DNA of 64,000 nt from positions 124,001 to 188,000 of the forward strand of contig NZ_JRJE01000031.1 in NCBI RefSeq assembly GCF_000763295.1, given 5' to 3'. The stretch comes from Thalassospira australica (GTDB lineage: Bacteria > Pseudomonadota > Alphaproteobacteria > Rhodospirillales > Thalassospiraceae). The stretch's first letter is position 1; each line of letters begins with the position of its first letter. The notes below the pieces were generated by a model, which was not told the DNA's origin, made no database searches, and saw only the letters and a list, made by a program, of their open reading frames with translations. Shown piece by piece: positions 1 through 8,690 of the stretch. The translations under genes and the position numbers were made by a program.

Positions 1-2
1 TG

Positions 3-284
3 TTGATTGATCATTGGGCCGCGGATGCGGTACGGGACTTTTACGAAGCAATCGGTGTGGATGGTATCGTAGATGCGCTGCATGGCGACGAATTGGTCAA
101 TCAGTACGGTCTTGAAGATTCGGCATTTCCGTCTGACGGGTTTGCAGGCTTTGAACTGATCGTTGATGATATGGAAAAGATTTCCGGGGCTGCAAAATCT
201 TTGGGTGCTGTTGACTGCAACGGTTATCTGATTTTGCCACCATCGAGGTTCTTTGGCGTGATGGTTGTGATCAAACCCAAATAA
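3..284 (+). CDS. C-terminal part of a gene cut by the window edge, possibly VOC/glyoxalase-like
   Basis: The reading frame is open from the window edge to a TAA at 282-284. The TTG at 3 has no visible ribosome site, so this is almost certainly the last ~93 residues of a longer protein. The fragment alternates short helices with beta stretches (GFELIVDDM, then GYLILPPS and FFGVMVVIKP), a pattern seen in the last half-module of vicinal-oxygen-chelate (glyoxalase-like) proteins, but no metal-ligand motif can be confirmed without the upstream part. Family assignment is a weak guess; that it is coding is more secure, because a terminator hairpin follows immediately. Confidence 0.45.
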   Translation: MIDHWAADAVRDFYEAIGVDGIVDALHGDELVNQYGLEDSAFPSDGFAGFELIVDDMEKISGAAKSLGAVDCNGYLILPPSRFFGVMVVIKPK

Positions 285-285
285 A

Positions 286-313
286 AAAGCCGCCTGAAAC
301 ATCAGGCAGCTTT
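286..313. terminator. Bidirectional hairpin terminator
   Basis: A 12-bp stem with one mismatch, AAAGCCGCCTGA / TCAGGCAGCTTT, with loop AACA. It is flanked by A-rich and T-rich sequence and sits between the gene fragment on the plus strand and ruvX on the minus strand, so it can serve both. Confidence 0.75.
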
Positions 314-351
314 AGATAGATCATCACAGACCATTTGATTGCCCAAATGGC

Positions 352-876
352 TTAGGCTTCTTCATCATCCATATCGTTTTCATCCGGCGCGGCATTCTCG
401 CCGGGATCGGTATGACGATTAAGGTGATCAAGTGCCCCCTGAAGAATATAGGCAGCAGCCGTTTTATCGACGACTTCAGCGCGCCGTTTACGCGTCATGT
501 CAACTTCTTCAATCAGAATACGTTCGACTGCGTTGGTCGACAGGCGTTCATCCCACATCAGGACCGGTAGGTCTATGTGCTTTTCCATTTCATCGATGAA
601 GGCATAAACGCGATGGCAAGCCTTGCCAATCGAACCGTCAAGCTCACGCGGGAAGCCGATAATAATCCCGCCGACATTTTGCTTGTCGATGATGGATGAA
701 AGCTGTGTCATGTCGCGGCTAAACTTCTTGCGCGAGATCAACTCGTAAGGTGAAGCAATCTGCAGCCCGACATCTGAAAGGGCCACGCCAATAGTCTTGG
801 TGCCAAGGTCCAGCCCCAAAACACGTGCTGCCGGTGCCAAGAACCGCAGCAATTCCTGTGTATCATTGCAAATCAT
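352..876 (-). CDS. ruvX: RuvX/YqgF-type Holliday junction resolvase
   Basis: YqgF/RuvX family nuclease with an RNase H-like fold, proposed to resolve Holliday junctions and also linked to 16S rRNA 5' maturation in bacteria. The hallmark LGLDLGTKTIGVA lies near residue 20, followed by IIIGFPRELDGS and the WDERLST motif carrying conserved acidic residues; the VDKTAAAYILQ segment is also typical. I chose the ATG at 876, preceded by AAGGT five bases upstream. The frame stays open to an ATG at 969 that has no ribosome site, and the extra 31 residues do not belong to the family. The last ~20 residues form an acidic tail (ENDMDDEEA). Confidence 0.9.
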   Translation of the reverse strand: MICNDTQELLRFLAPAARVLGLDLGTKTIGVALSDVGLQIASPYELISRKKFSRDMTQLSSIIDKQNVGGIIIGFPRELDGSIGKACHRVYAFIDEMEKHIDLPVLMWDERLSTNAVERILIEEVDMTRKRRAEVVDKTAAAYILQGALDHLNRHTDPGENAAPDENDMDDEEA

Positions 877-1318
877 GGCGACCTTATAGGTTTGTTGATC
901 AAAAAGTTCCAGTGCAAAGGCGTCATGGGGGCGGTCTTTGACTGCATGGCTCCGTGTGTATTTAGGCATTTCAGGCAGTCAAATGCGCAGATTGTTCGGT
1001 GATTATCCAAAAAATGAGGGAAATCATCTTTATGGGGCCGTGGGGTTGAAGTGCTTGATCATGTTTGTTTTAATGACGCACTGCAGAATTTAAGAGAAAT
1101 CGAAAATGCAGGGCAAATGAACCAAACTGGATGCGTAAAATACCCGGAAAGAAGACAAGAGCGCTCGATGCGCACCTATTGCGCAATGGTGTCGCAATGC
1201 TACTATACTTCTGGTTCTGGGCCCTACATACTGGGTAGGGTCCGGTGAATTAACGCATACAAAAATCACCAAAAGCGAAAACACTGAACAAACAATGACA
1301 TATCAGGGGGTATAGGGT
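877..1318. other. Divergent intergenic region between ruvX and the polyamine importer operon
   Basis: A 442-bp region with no convincing gene. It holds a perfect palindrome ATTGCGCAAT (1178-1187), a plausible sigma70 promoter for the downstream operon (TTGCGC, 16 bp, TACTAT at 1179-1206) and a leader hairpin at 1219-1243 (GGGCCCTAC / GTAGGGTCC, 9 bp with one G-U pair). Short frames at 1051-1248 and 1090-1284 look like chance. Confidence 0.5.
1179..1206 (+). promoter_or_regulatory. Candidate sigma70 promoter for the polyamine-type importer operon
   Basis: TTGCGC and TACTAT separated by 16 bp, with a TATACT alternative overlapping the -10. The -35 box overlaps a 10-bp palindrome, which could be an operator. 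Assigned by eye only. Confidence 0.35.
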
Positions 1319-2419
1319 TTGGCAGACGGTGCATCGAATGAGGCGTTCGTTGAGTTTGAGCGCGTACAAAAGAGTTATGATGGCGAATCACTCGTTGTCA
1401 AAGACCTCAATCTAACCATGCCAAAAGGCGAGTTTCTGACCATGCTTGGACCGTCCGGGTCGGGCAAGACGACTTGCCTTATGATGCTTGCTGGTTTTGA
1501 GACGGCAACCCATGGCGATATTCGTCTGGGGGGTGTTTCGATCAACGATATCCCGCCGCACAAGCGTGGTATTGGTATGGTGTTCCAGAATTACGCACTT
1601 TTCCCGCACATGACGATTGCCGAAAACCTCGCTTTCCCGCTTGAAGTTCGTAAAATGGGCAAAGCGGAACAGGAAGAAAAGGTTAAGCGCGCACTCGACA
1701 TGGTCGAAATGGGAAGTTTTGGTGGTCGACGTCCGGCACAGCTTTCCGGTGGTCAGCAGCAACGTGTGGCTTTGGCGCGCGCTTTGGTGTTTGAGCCGGA
1801 ACTGGTTCTTATGGATGAACCGCTTGGTGCACTTGATAAACAGTTGCGTGAAAAGATGCAGTTCGAGATCACGTATCTTGCTCACCAGCTTGGCATTACG
1901 ACTGTTTACGTGACGCACGATCAGACCGAGGCACTGACCATGTCAGACAGGGTTGCCGTGTTTGACGATGGCCGTATTCAGCAGCTTGCGGCACCGGACC
2001 AGCTTTATGAAGCGCCGGAAAACAGTTTTGTTGCCCAGTTCATTGGTGAAAACAATACGCTTGAAGGTGTCATCAAGGAAATCAAGGGCAACACATGTGT
2101 TGTTCAGCTTGATGATGGCGAAGTGATTGATGCCGTGCCGGTCAACGTAAGCCAAGTCGGCGAGCGCACCCGCGTTTCGATCCGTCCGGAACGTGTCGAA
2201 TATAACCGCGAACGTCTGCATGAAGACGCGCACACGCTCAAGGCTGAGGTGCTGGAATTCATCTATATGGGTGATATTTTCCGCACTCGTCTACGTGTTG
2301 CAGGCAACGACGAATTTGTCATCAAGACGAGGAATGCACCTGATCAGGTGCGCCTGAAGCCGGGCCAACAGATTGAAATCGGTTGGCTTGCAGAGGATTG
2401 CCGCGCGCTTGACGCGTAA
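1319..2419 (+). CDS. ABC transporter ATPase, spermidine/putrescine (PotA) type
   Basis: Cytoplasmic ATPase of a polyamine/opine/iron-type importer; it hydrolyses ATP to drive the two permeases encoded just downstream. Walker A GPSGSGKT is at ~44-51, the Q-loop QNYALFP at ~90, signature LSGGQQQR at ~141, Walker B LVLMDEP at ~161 and the switch His in VTHDQTEAL at ~200. Residues ~290-360 form a TOBE-type C-terminal domain. The start is a TTG with a purine-rich AGGGGG site upstream; length (366 aa) is normal for PotA. First gene of a four-gene operon. The substrate is inferred from family only; putrescine or spermidine is likely but another small cation or organic acid is possible. Confidence 0.9.
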   Translation: MADGASNEAFVEFERVQKSYDGESLVVKDLNLTMPKGEFLTMLGPSGSGKTTCLMMLAGFETATHGDIRLGGVSINDIPPHKRGIGMVFQNYALFPHMTIAENLAFPLEVRKMGKAEQEEKVKRALDMVEMGSFGGRRPAQLSGGQQQRVALARALVFEPELVLMDEPLGALDKQLREKMQFEITYLAHQLGITTVYVTHDQTEALTMSDRVAVFDDGRIQQLAAPDQLYEAPENSFVAQFIGENNTLEGVIKEIKGNTCVVQLDDGEVIDAVPVNVSQVGERTRVSIRPERVEYNRERLHEDAHTLKAEVLEFIYMGDIFRTRLRVAGNDEFVIKTRNAPDQVRLKPGQQIEIGWLAEDCRALDA

Positions 2420-2512
2420 AAATCCGGTCTTGATGTCAAATAGAGATAGGACAGGTACGCCCGGGTGCAGGTCCTCAGCGAATAGTCCGGGAAACAATCA
2501 GGGAGTCTATTA

Positions 2513-3631
2513 ATGCAACTCATTAAAACCCTTACAGCTTCTACAGCTTTGCTCGTAGTTGCAAGTGGTGCAGCTTTTGCTGATGATCACATGGCGTCAG
2601 ACATGACACTGGTCAGCTGGGGTGGTGCTTATCAGAACAGTCAGGTCAAAGCTTACGCAGAGCCTTATGTTGCAAACAATCCGGGTGTTTCGATCACCTG
2701 GGATGAAAGTTCGGCTGAAGCGGTTGCAAAACTGCGTGCCATGAATGAAGCCAACAACGTTACCTGGGACCTGGTTGACGTTGTCGCAGCTGATGCGATG
2801 CGCCTTTGCGATGAAGGCCTCGCCATGGAAATCGACGCCGACGAAGATCTTGCAGCAGCGCCGGATGGCACCTCTGCTGAAGACGACTTCGGTGATCTGC
2901 TCGTAAGCGATTGCTTCATTCCGCAGATCGTTTACTCGACCACCTTCGGCTATCGTAACGACATGGTTCCTGATGGAACCCCGGAGCCGACCGACATCTG
3001 TGCGCTGTTCGATACCGAAACCTATCCGGGCATGCGTTCACTTGAAAAACGTCCGATCAACAACATGGAATGGGCTCTGCTCTGCGACGGTGTTGCCAAG
3101 GGCGACGTTTACGACGTTCTGGAAACTCCGGAAGGTCAGCAGCAGGCGCTTGATAAGCTGGCAACCATCAAAGACAGTGTGATTTGGTGGAGTGCTGGTG
3201 CAGACACCCCGCAGCTTCTGGCTGACGGTGAAGTCTTCATGGGCTCGACCTACAACGGTCGTCTGTTCTCCGCAATTGTTGAACAGGATCAGCCGATTTC
3301 CATGCTTTGGGATGCACAGGTGTTTGACCTTGACGGCTGGATTATTCCGGCAGGTCTTCCGGAAGAGCGTCTTGCGCGTGTGAAAGACTTCGTCAAGTTC
3401 GCGACCGATACCCAGCGTCTTGCAGACCAGGCTAAATACATCTCGTATGGCCCGGCACGAGCGTCTTCCGCACCGATGGTTGGTAAACACGCTGAACTGG
3501 GCGTCGACATGGCTCCGCACATGCCGACCGACCCGGAAAACGCCAAGAACACGTTCCTGTATAACTACGAGTTCTGGGCTGATTACCGTGATGATATCGA
3601 TGCCAAGTTCCAGGCTTGGTTGGCTCAATAA
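2513..3631 (+). CDS. Periplasmic binding protein of a polyamine-type ABC importer
   Basis: Extracellular solute-binding protein of the PotD/PotF superfamily (COG0687-like). A classic signal peptide covers residues ~1-23 with cleavage after AFA, and the mature protein begins with an acidic DDHMASD stretch. The LVSWGGAY segment opening the mature domain and the WDLVDVVAADAMRLC stretch are typical of this family. Length (372 aa) is normal. AGGGAG precedes the ATG. It lies 93 bp after the ATPase and is followed by a hairpin at 3644-3663, an arrangement that often gives the binding protein a higher expression than the permeases. Ligand not readable from sequence. Confidence 0.88.
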   Translation: MQLIKTLTASTALLVVASGAAFADDHMASDMTLVSWGGAYQNSQVKAYAEPYVANNPGVSITWDESSAEAVAKLRAMNEANNVTWDLVDVVAADAMRLCDEGLAMEIDADEDLAAAPDGTSAEDDFGDLLVSDCFIPQIVYSTTFGYRNDMVPDGTPEPTDICALFDTETYPGMRSLEKRPINNMEWALLCDGVAKGDVYDVLETPEGQQQALDKLATIKDSVIWWSAGADTPQLLADGEVFMGSTYNGRLFSAIVEQDQPISMLWDAQVFDLDGWIIPAGLPEERLARVKDFVKFATDTQRLADQAKYISYGPARASSAPMVGKHAELGVDMAPHMPTDPENAKNTFLYNYEFWADYRDDIDAKFQAWLAQ

Positions 3632-3643
3632 GAGCTAAGGGAA

Positions 3644-3667
3644 GGGGGCCGTTCACGGCCCCCTTTT
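3644..3667 (+). terminator. Intra-operon hairpin after the binding protein gene
   Basis: A perfect 8-bp stem GGGGGCCG / CGGCCCCC with loop TTCA followed by TTTT. Its place between the binding-protein gene and the permease genes suggests partial termination or mRNA stabilisation rather than an operon end. Confidence 0.65.
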
Positions 3668-3745
3668 GCCGACTGATTTGGTTCAGAATAAGTTACCAAT
3701 ACACATAATAGACCGAAAACATCTGGGCAGGCTTACGGGGGCGTA

Positions 3746-5410
3746 ATGGGTGATTCAACACAAGAAGTTGTGCTGGCTGCTGATGGCAGACCGCTAAAAC
3801 AAAGTTTGCGACGGGCATTGATGCGGCAGAAAATGCGCGCGGTCATGCTGGTTGCGCCACTTCTGATCTTTGTGATCGTCACATTTATTGTGCCGATCCT
3901 GTCGATGCTTTTCCGGTCCGTTGAAAACGATATCGTGGCAAACACGATTCCGGGGACGGTCATTGAACTTTCCGAATGGGATGGTTCAACCGGTGAACCG
4001 CCGCACGAAGACGTTTACCGAAATCTTTTCATTGACTTGTTCAAGGCCGAAGAAGCCAAGCAGCATACCCGCCTTGGGTCTCGCCTGAATTATGAGCAGT
4101 CCGGATTGTCGTCGTTGTTCCGTACCACCGGGCGTTCTCTGGACGGCATTGGTGAACTTTGGCAGGACCCGCTTGAGGATATTGACCCTGCGTTCGAAGA
4201 TGGTGCCTTCTGGTATGAAATGATGTCTGGATCCGGTGGCGAAGGCCTGCTGGAACAGCGTCGCGGCCTTATGGCGGCCATGTCTGGCGAAGAGATGACT
4301 GGCGATGTCGGTTTCGTACCGTCGCAGCAAATTGTCGAGATGCTGCCATGGACGGCGCGTGCCTATACCGATTTCGCAATCTGGGCGGCAATTCAGGACA
4401 AGGACACGGTATCTGAAGAAGATCCGTGGGAGTCCGTATATGGCGCACTCGGGATGGATTTGACCAACCCGGAAACAATTTCTGCCATCAATAGCTACGG
4501 CGGCCCGGGGGCAAATGCGCTTAAGGCCGCTGCAGAAAATATTGATCAGCTACCACAAGAAGGTTTCCGAGAAGCCTTTGTCGCGGAAGACGATGACTGG
4601 GGTTCTTCTGACATTTGGGGGACCATCAAGCTTTATTCTCCGAACATGACACCGGGTTACTTCCTGAATTCGGTCGATCTTCAGCTTACGCCGGAAGGGA
4701 TTGAAACCAAACCGGCCAACGAGCAGATTTATACCAAGCTTTTCATTCGTACACTGGTGATGGCTTTGATCATCACGGCAAGCTGTATCGTGCTTGGATA
4801 TCCGGTTGCGTGGCTTCTGTCCAACTTGCCGATGCGTACGTCAAGTCTGCTGATGATCCTTGTTTTGCTGCCGTTCTGGACATCGCTTCTTGTTCGTACA
4901 TCTGCCTGGAAGGTGCTTTTGCAGCAGCAAGGCGTGATCAACGAAATTCTTGTCTGGCTTGGTTTTGTGAATGACGCTGACCGCCTTATTCTGATGAATA
5001 ATGCGACCGGTACCGTTATTGCCATGACGCATATTCTGTTGCCGTTCATGGTTCTGCCGCTTTATTCGGTGATGAAAACCATTCCGCCAAGTTATCAGCG
5101 TGCGGCAAAGTCGCTTGGTGCGACGAATTGGACAGCCTTCTGGCGCGTCTATTTCCCGCAGTCCGTTCCGGGCATTGGTGCCGGGTCGATCCTCGTGTTT
5201 ATTCTTGCGATCGGTTACTACATCACGCCGGAAATTGTTGGTGGTACGGATGGTGTCTTTATTTCCAACCGAATTGCCTATCACATTTCAAGTTCACTCA
5301 ACTGGGGCCTTGCGGCCGCACTCGGGTCCATCCTTCTGGTCGTCGTTCTTGGCCTGTACTGGTGCTACGACAAGATTGTGGGCATCGATAACGTGAAGTT
5401 GGGGGGCTAA
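3746..5410 (+). CDS. ABC permease (PotB type) with a ~260-aa periplasmic insertion
   Basis: Inner-membrane permease of the polyamine-type importer. After a short cytoplasmic start, one transmembrane segment lies at ~33-58. Residues ~60-325 are then hydrophilic and acidic, and the remaining transmembrane segments start at ~330 (LFIRTLVMALIITAS). The EAA-type loop that docks the ATPase is at ~450-480 (YQRAAKSLGATNWTAFWRVYFPQ). Ordinary PotB proteins are ~280-300 aa; this one is 554 aa because of the insertion between the first and second membrane segments, which by topology should face the periplasm. It is followed 4 bp later by the second permease. Confidence 0.88.
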   Translation: MGDSTQEVVLAADGRPLKQSLRRALMRQKMRAVMLVAPLLIFVIVTFIVPILSMLFRSVENDIVANTIPGTVIELSEWDGSTGEPPHEDVYRNLFIDLFKAEEAKQHTRLGSRLNYEQSGLSSLFRTTGRSLDGIGELWQDPLEDIDPAFEDGAFWYEMMSGSGGEGLLEQRRGLMAAMSGEEMTGDVGFVPSQQIVEMLPWTARAYTDFAIWAAIQDKDTVSEEDPWESVYGALGMDLTNPETISAINSYGGPGANALKAAAENIDQLPQEGFREAFVAEDDDWGSSDIWGTIKLYSPNMTPGYFLNSVDLQLTPEGIETKPANEQIYTKLFIRTLVMALIITASCIVLGYPVAWLLSNLPMRTSSLLMILVLLPFWTSLLVRTSAWKVLLQQQGVINEILVWLGFVNDADRLILMNNATGTVIAMTHILLPFMVLPLYSVMKTIPPSYQRAAKSLGATNWTAFWRVYFPQSVPGIGAGSILVFILAIGYYITPEIVGGTDGVFISNRIAYHISSSLNWGLAAALGSILLVVVLGLYWCYDKIVGIDNVKLGG

Positions 5411-5414
5411 GAGC

Positions 5415-6635
5415 ATGAATGAAGTGATCGTACATACCAAACGACCCGACCTGATTACCTTCACGATGCCTGTCGTGGCTGTTTTGGGGGCAATGTTCGG
5501 GTTTATAACCGGAAACATCTATGGCAGCCCGTGGATCGGCTTCGTTGCCGGGGCCATTATCGGTGCTGCTGTTGCAGGCATCCTGTCCAAAGTGACCACC
5601 ATCAAATCAAAAAAGAAGATTTTAGCTTCTGCCGTCATTTTTGGCGCGGTTGGCTTTGTCTTCGGTGGTCTTGGTGGGCTTTTCGGCGGTGCAATCATCG
5701 GTGTTTCGATGGGCTGGTTCGGTAACTGGATCGGTAGTGGAAAATACCGCGCCGGCGTGCCGATCTATTACACCTCCGGTCAGGTGCTTTGGCACAACAC
5801 GTTCCTGTTTATCTGTGCGTTCGTGTTGTTCTTCTTGATCGCACCATTGCTTCCGGTTGTGTGGCTCAGCTTCAATGCCGAGAACTTCTTTACCTTTACC
5901 CCGGAAATGCTGAGCTTTAAGGCAGAAGGTTACAGCCTTAAGCACTATCGTGATTTTCTGGGTACTGATGAATGGATGGTGCCGTTGAAGAACTCGTTGA
6001 TCATCGCACCGATTGCGACGCTCATTTCGGTCTCGCTCGGAACTCTTGCGGCAATTGGCCTTAGCCAGTCGCACGTTCCGGGACGTCAGGCCATGATGGC
6101 CGTTCTGATCTCACCGATGATCGTGCCGCTGATCATTTCAGCGACCGGCATGTTCTTCTTCTATGCACCGCTTGGCAACTGGCTTGAAGTCAATCTGGGG
6201 CTCAATCAGGCCTTCGTTGGATATGTAAAAGTGATCCTGGCCCATGCCGTGCTTGGCATTCCGTTTGTGATCATTACCGTAACCGCCACCCTGGTCGGCT
6301 TTGACAAGTCCTTGACCCGTGCTGCGGCGAACATGGGGGCCAATCCGGTCACCACGTTCTTTAAGGTTCAGATGCCTCTGATCCTGCCGGGCGTGATTTC
6401 GGGTGGTTTGTTTGCTTTCATCACATCGTTTGATGAAGTGGTTGTGGTTCTGTTTGTCGGCTCTGCGCGACAGCAAACCTTGCCATGGCAGATGTATACC
6501 GGCCTGCGTGAGCAGATTTCTCCGACCATTCTGGCGGCGGCAACGATCCTGGTTTCTGTCTCGATCCTGTTGCTCCTGACTGTAGAGCTATTGCGTCGTC
6601 GTTCTGAACGTCTGCGCGGTATGAGCCCAAGCTAA
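5415..6635 (+). CDS. ABC permease (PotC type) with a glycine-rich N-terminal membrane extension
   Basis: Second inner-membrane permease of the importer. Residues ~17-110 form extra hydrophobic segments rich in small residues (GFVAGAIIGAAVAGI, then GGLGGLFGGAIIGV), resembling a glycine-zipper hairpin. The canonical permease body follows from ~130, with the ATPase-docking loop at ~295-320 (LTRAAANMGANPVTTFFKVQMPLILPG). It is 406 aa against ~260-280 aa for PotC. The start codon is 4 bp after the stop of the first permease, so they are translationally coupled. A very strong terminator follows at 6682. Confidence 0.88.
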   Translation: MNEVIVHTKRPDLITFTMPVVAVLGAMFGFITGNIYGSPWIGFVAGAIIGAAVAGILSKVTTIKSKKKILASAVIFGAVGFVFGGLGGLFGGAIIGVSMGWFGNWIGSGKYRAGVPIYYTSGQVLWHNTFLFICAFVLFFLIAPLLPVVWLSFNAENFFTFTPEMLSFKAEGYSLKHYRDFLGTDEWMVPLKNSLIIAPIATLISVSLGTLAAIGLSQSHVPGRQAMMAVLISPMIVPLIISATGMFFFYAPLGNWLEVNLGLNQAFVGYVKVILAHAVLGIPFVIITVTATLVGFDKSLTRAAANMGANPVTTFFKVQMPLILPGVISGGLFAFITSFDEVVVVLFVGSARQQTLPWQMYTGLREQISPTILAAATILVSVSILLLLTVELLRRRSERLRGMSPS

Positions 6636-6681
6636 CTTAACGGTATAAGCCCTCCGTTAGATATGGGGAGGGCAAGACACA

Positions 6682-6719
6682 AAACAGGCCGGTCGCATTT
6701 ATTTGCGACCGGCCTGTTT
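6682..6719. terminator. Very strong bidirectional terminator of the polyamine-type operon
   Basis: A perfect 16-bp stem, AAACAGGCCGGTCGCA paired with TGCGACCGGCCTGTTT, loop TTTATT. Confidence 0.88.
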
Positions 6720-6863
6720 GCTTCTTTGGGCGATTGTCATCTTGTGCGACAGGATGCAGTGATCCACAAAATGTAAAGCAGAGGGGCGTCGTGCGGATAA
6801 CGTCATTTCCAAGTCTTGCGGCGGGGGCACCGGGGTGCTAGTTTCCGCGCTGTAATTCACGTT

Positions 6864-6891
6864 CCGGCAGATGCATATCTGCCGGGTTTTT
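6864..6891 (+). terminator. Terminator-like hairpin in the gatCAB leader
   Basis: A perfect 9-bp stem CCGGCAGAT / ATCTGCCGG with loop GCAT, followed by GTTTTTG. It ends 28 bp before the gatC start codon. The previous operon already has its own terminator at 6682-6719, so this is either an attenuator for gatCAB or the end of a short RNA made from 6720-6890. Confidence 0.55.
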
Positions 6892-6918
6892 GTCATTCCT
6901 TAAGAGAGACTTTCATCC

Positions 6919-7209
6919 ATGTCGTCTTTGGATAAGGAAACAGTTCGCCGTATCGCTCATCTTTCACGTATCAACGTGTCCGAAGAAGGCCTTTCCGAAC
7001 TGGCGGGAGATCTGACCCGTATCCTCGATTTCGTCGAGGAACTGCAAGAAGTTGATGTCGAAGGCTGCGAGCCGTTGACGTCTGTTGCCGATCTGACCCT
7101 GCCGCTGCGCAAGGACGAAGTCACCGATGGCAACATCCAGCAAAAAGTGCTGTCAAACGCGCCGATGACCGATGCTGGCTGTTTTGTTGTGCCCAAGGTG
7201 GTTGAATAA
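6919..7209 (+). CDS. gatC: Asp-tRNA(Asn)/Glu-tRNA(Gln) amidotransferase subunit C
   Basis: Small subunit of the GatCAB complex, which converts Glu-tRNA(Gln) and Asp-tRNA(Asn) to the amidated forms in the cytoplasm; GatC clamps GatA and GatB together. At 96 aa it has the normal length, with the family features [10 protein letters not shown] near the start, the central [11 protein letters not shown] helix and the C-terminal [24 protein letters not shown]-rich sequence precedes the ATG. Its stop codon overlaps the gatA start (TAATG), so the genes are coupled. Confidence 0.96.
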   Translation: MSSLDKETVRRIAHLSRINVSEEGLSELAGDLTRILDFVEELQEVDVEGCEPLTSVADLTLPLRKDEVTDGNIQQKVLSNAPMTDAGCFVVPKVVE

Positions 7210-8687
7210 TGACTGATCTGACAAAGCTTACTCTTGCAGAAGCCCGCGATGGGCTTGCGAAAGGTGACTATACCTCGGTCGAGCTGACCGAAGCGCACCT
7301 GAAATCGATGGACGCACATCGCAACCTGAATGCGTACATCACCGAAACCCCGGAAAAGGCCATTGAAATGGCCAAGGCCTCCGATGCCAAGCGCGCCAAG
7401 GGCGAAGCTGGCAAGATGGAAGGCTTGCCGATTGCGGTCAAAGACCTGTTCTGCACCGAAGGCGTGCAGACAACGGCAGCATCGCACATCCTCGAAGGTT
7501 TCAAGCCGGAATATGAATCCACGGTCACCAGCAAACTGTTTGATAATGGTGCAGTGATGCTGGGTAAGGCGAACCTTGATGAATTCGCCATGGGATCGTC
7601 GAATACGTCTTCGTATTACGGCAACGTGATCAACCCGTGGAAAGATAAAACCGGCAAGGATCTGGTTCCGGGTGGTTCATCTGGTGGTTCGGCTGCGGCT
7701 GTTGCTGCAAACATGGCACTTGCAGCCACTGGTACTGATACCGGCGGATCGATCCGTCAGCCCGCATCCTATTGCGGTATTGTTGGTATGAAACCGACCT
7801 ATGGTCGTTGCTCACGCTGGGGCATTGTTGCCTTTGCAAGCTCGCTTGATCAGGCTGGTCCGATGACCAAAACCGTTCGCGACGCGGCCATCATGCTGGG
7901 TTCGATGGCTGGGCATGATGCCAAAGACAGCACATCAGCACCGATGGCCGTTCCTGACTTCGAGGCGGCGCTGAGTGGTGATATTCGTGGCATGAAAATC
8001 GGTATTCCAAAAGAATACCGTGTCGATGGTATGCCGGAAGAAATCAGCAAGCTTTGGGATGAAGGTGTCGCCATGCTGCGTGATGCAGGTGCAGAAGTGG
8101 TCGATGTGACCCTGCCGCATACCAAATACGCGCTTGGAACCTATTACATTGTTGCACCGGCAGAGGCATCTTCGAACCTCGCACGATACGACGGTTTGCG
8201 ATATGGCCAGCGCGTCATGGATGAAGGCGACAGCCTTGATGACATGTATATGAAGTCACGTGCTGCAGGCTTTGGCAAGGAAGTTCAGCGCCGCATCATG
8301 ATCGGAACTTACGTGCTGTCGGCTGGCTACTATGACGCTTATTACAACAAGGCGCTCAAAGTGCGTCGCCGCATCTATGAAGATTTCGCAACCGCGTTTG
8401 GGACGGTTGATGCAATTTTGGCACCGACCGCACCGTCAGCTGCTTTTGCGATTGGCGAAAACGAAGGCGATCCGGTGAAGATGTATCTCAATGACGTCTT
8501 TACGGTGCCAGCTAGCCTTGCAGGTCTTCCGGGGCTTTCGCTTCCGACCGGCCTTTCGTCCGAAGGGCTTCCGCTTGGTTTGCAGTTGATTGGCAAGCCG
8601 TTCGATGAAGAAACCGTTCTGCGCGTTGGCGGTGTACTTGAAAGTGCAGCCAACTTTACCGCAAAACCGGCCGGGCAGGAGGGGTAA
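7209..8687 (+). CDS. gatA: Asp/Glu-tRNA amidotransferase subunit A (amidase)
   Basis: Amidase-signature subunit that releases ammonia from glutamine and feeds it to GatB. The catalytic Ser-cisSer-Lys triad is visible: Lys in [10 protein letters not shown] (~77), the Gly/Ser-rich [11 protein letters not shown] (~155-165) and the [17 protein letters not shown] stretch (~176-192) carrying the nucleophile. Length (492 aa) is standard. The start ATG overlaps the gatC stop by one base, and the next gene, gatB, begins 3 bp after its stop. Confidence 0.97.
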   Translation: MTDLTKLTLAEARDGLAKGDYTSVELTEAHLKSMDAHRNLNAYITETPEKAIEMAKASDAKRAKGEAGKMEGLPIAVKDLFCTEGVQTTAASHILEGFKPEYESTVTSKLFDNGAVMLGKANLDEFAMGSSNTSSYYGNVINPWKDKTGKDLVPGGSSGGSAAAVAANMALAATGTDTGGSIRQPASYCGIVGMKPTYGRCSRWGIVAFASSLDQAGPMTKTVRDAAIMLGSMAGHDAKDSTSAPMAVPDFEAALSGDIRGMKIGIPKEYRVDGMPEEISKLWDEGVAMLRDAGAEVVDVTLPHTKYALGTYYIVAPAEASSNLARYDGLRYGQRVMDEGDSLDDMYMKSRAAGFGKEVQRRIMIGTYVLSAGYYDAYYNKALKVRRRIYEDFATAFGTVDAILAPTAPSAAFAIGENEGDPVKMYLNDVFTVPASLAGLPGLSLPTGLSSEGLPLGLQLIGKPFDEETVLRVGGVLESAANFTAKPAGQEG

Positions 8688-8690
8688 TCC

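Noticed and set aside
1051-1284. Two short frames between ruvX and the importer operon
   Set aside because: They overlap each other on opposite strands and cover the likely promoter and leader hairpin.
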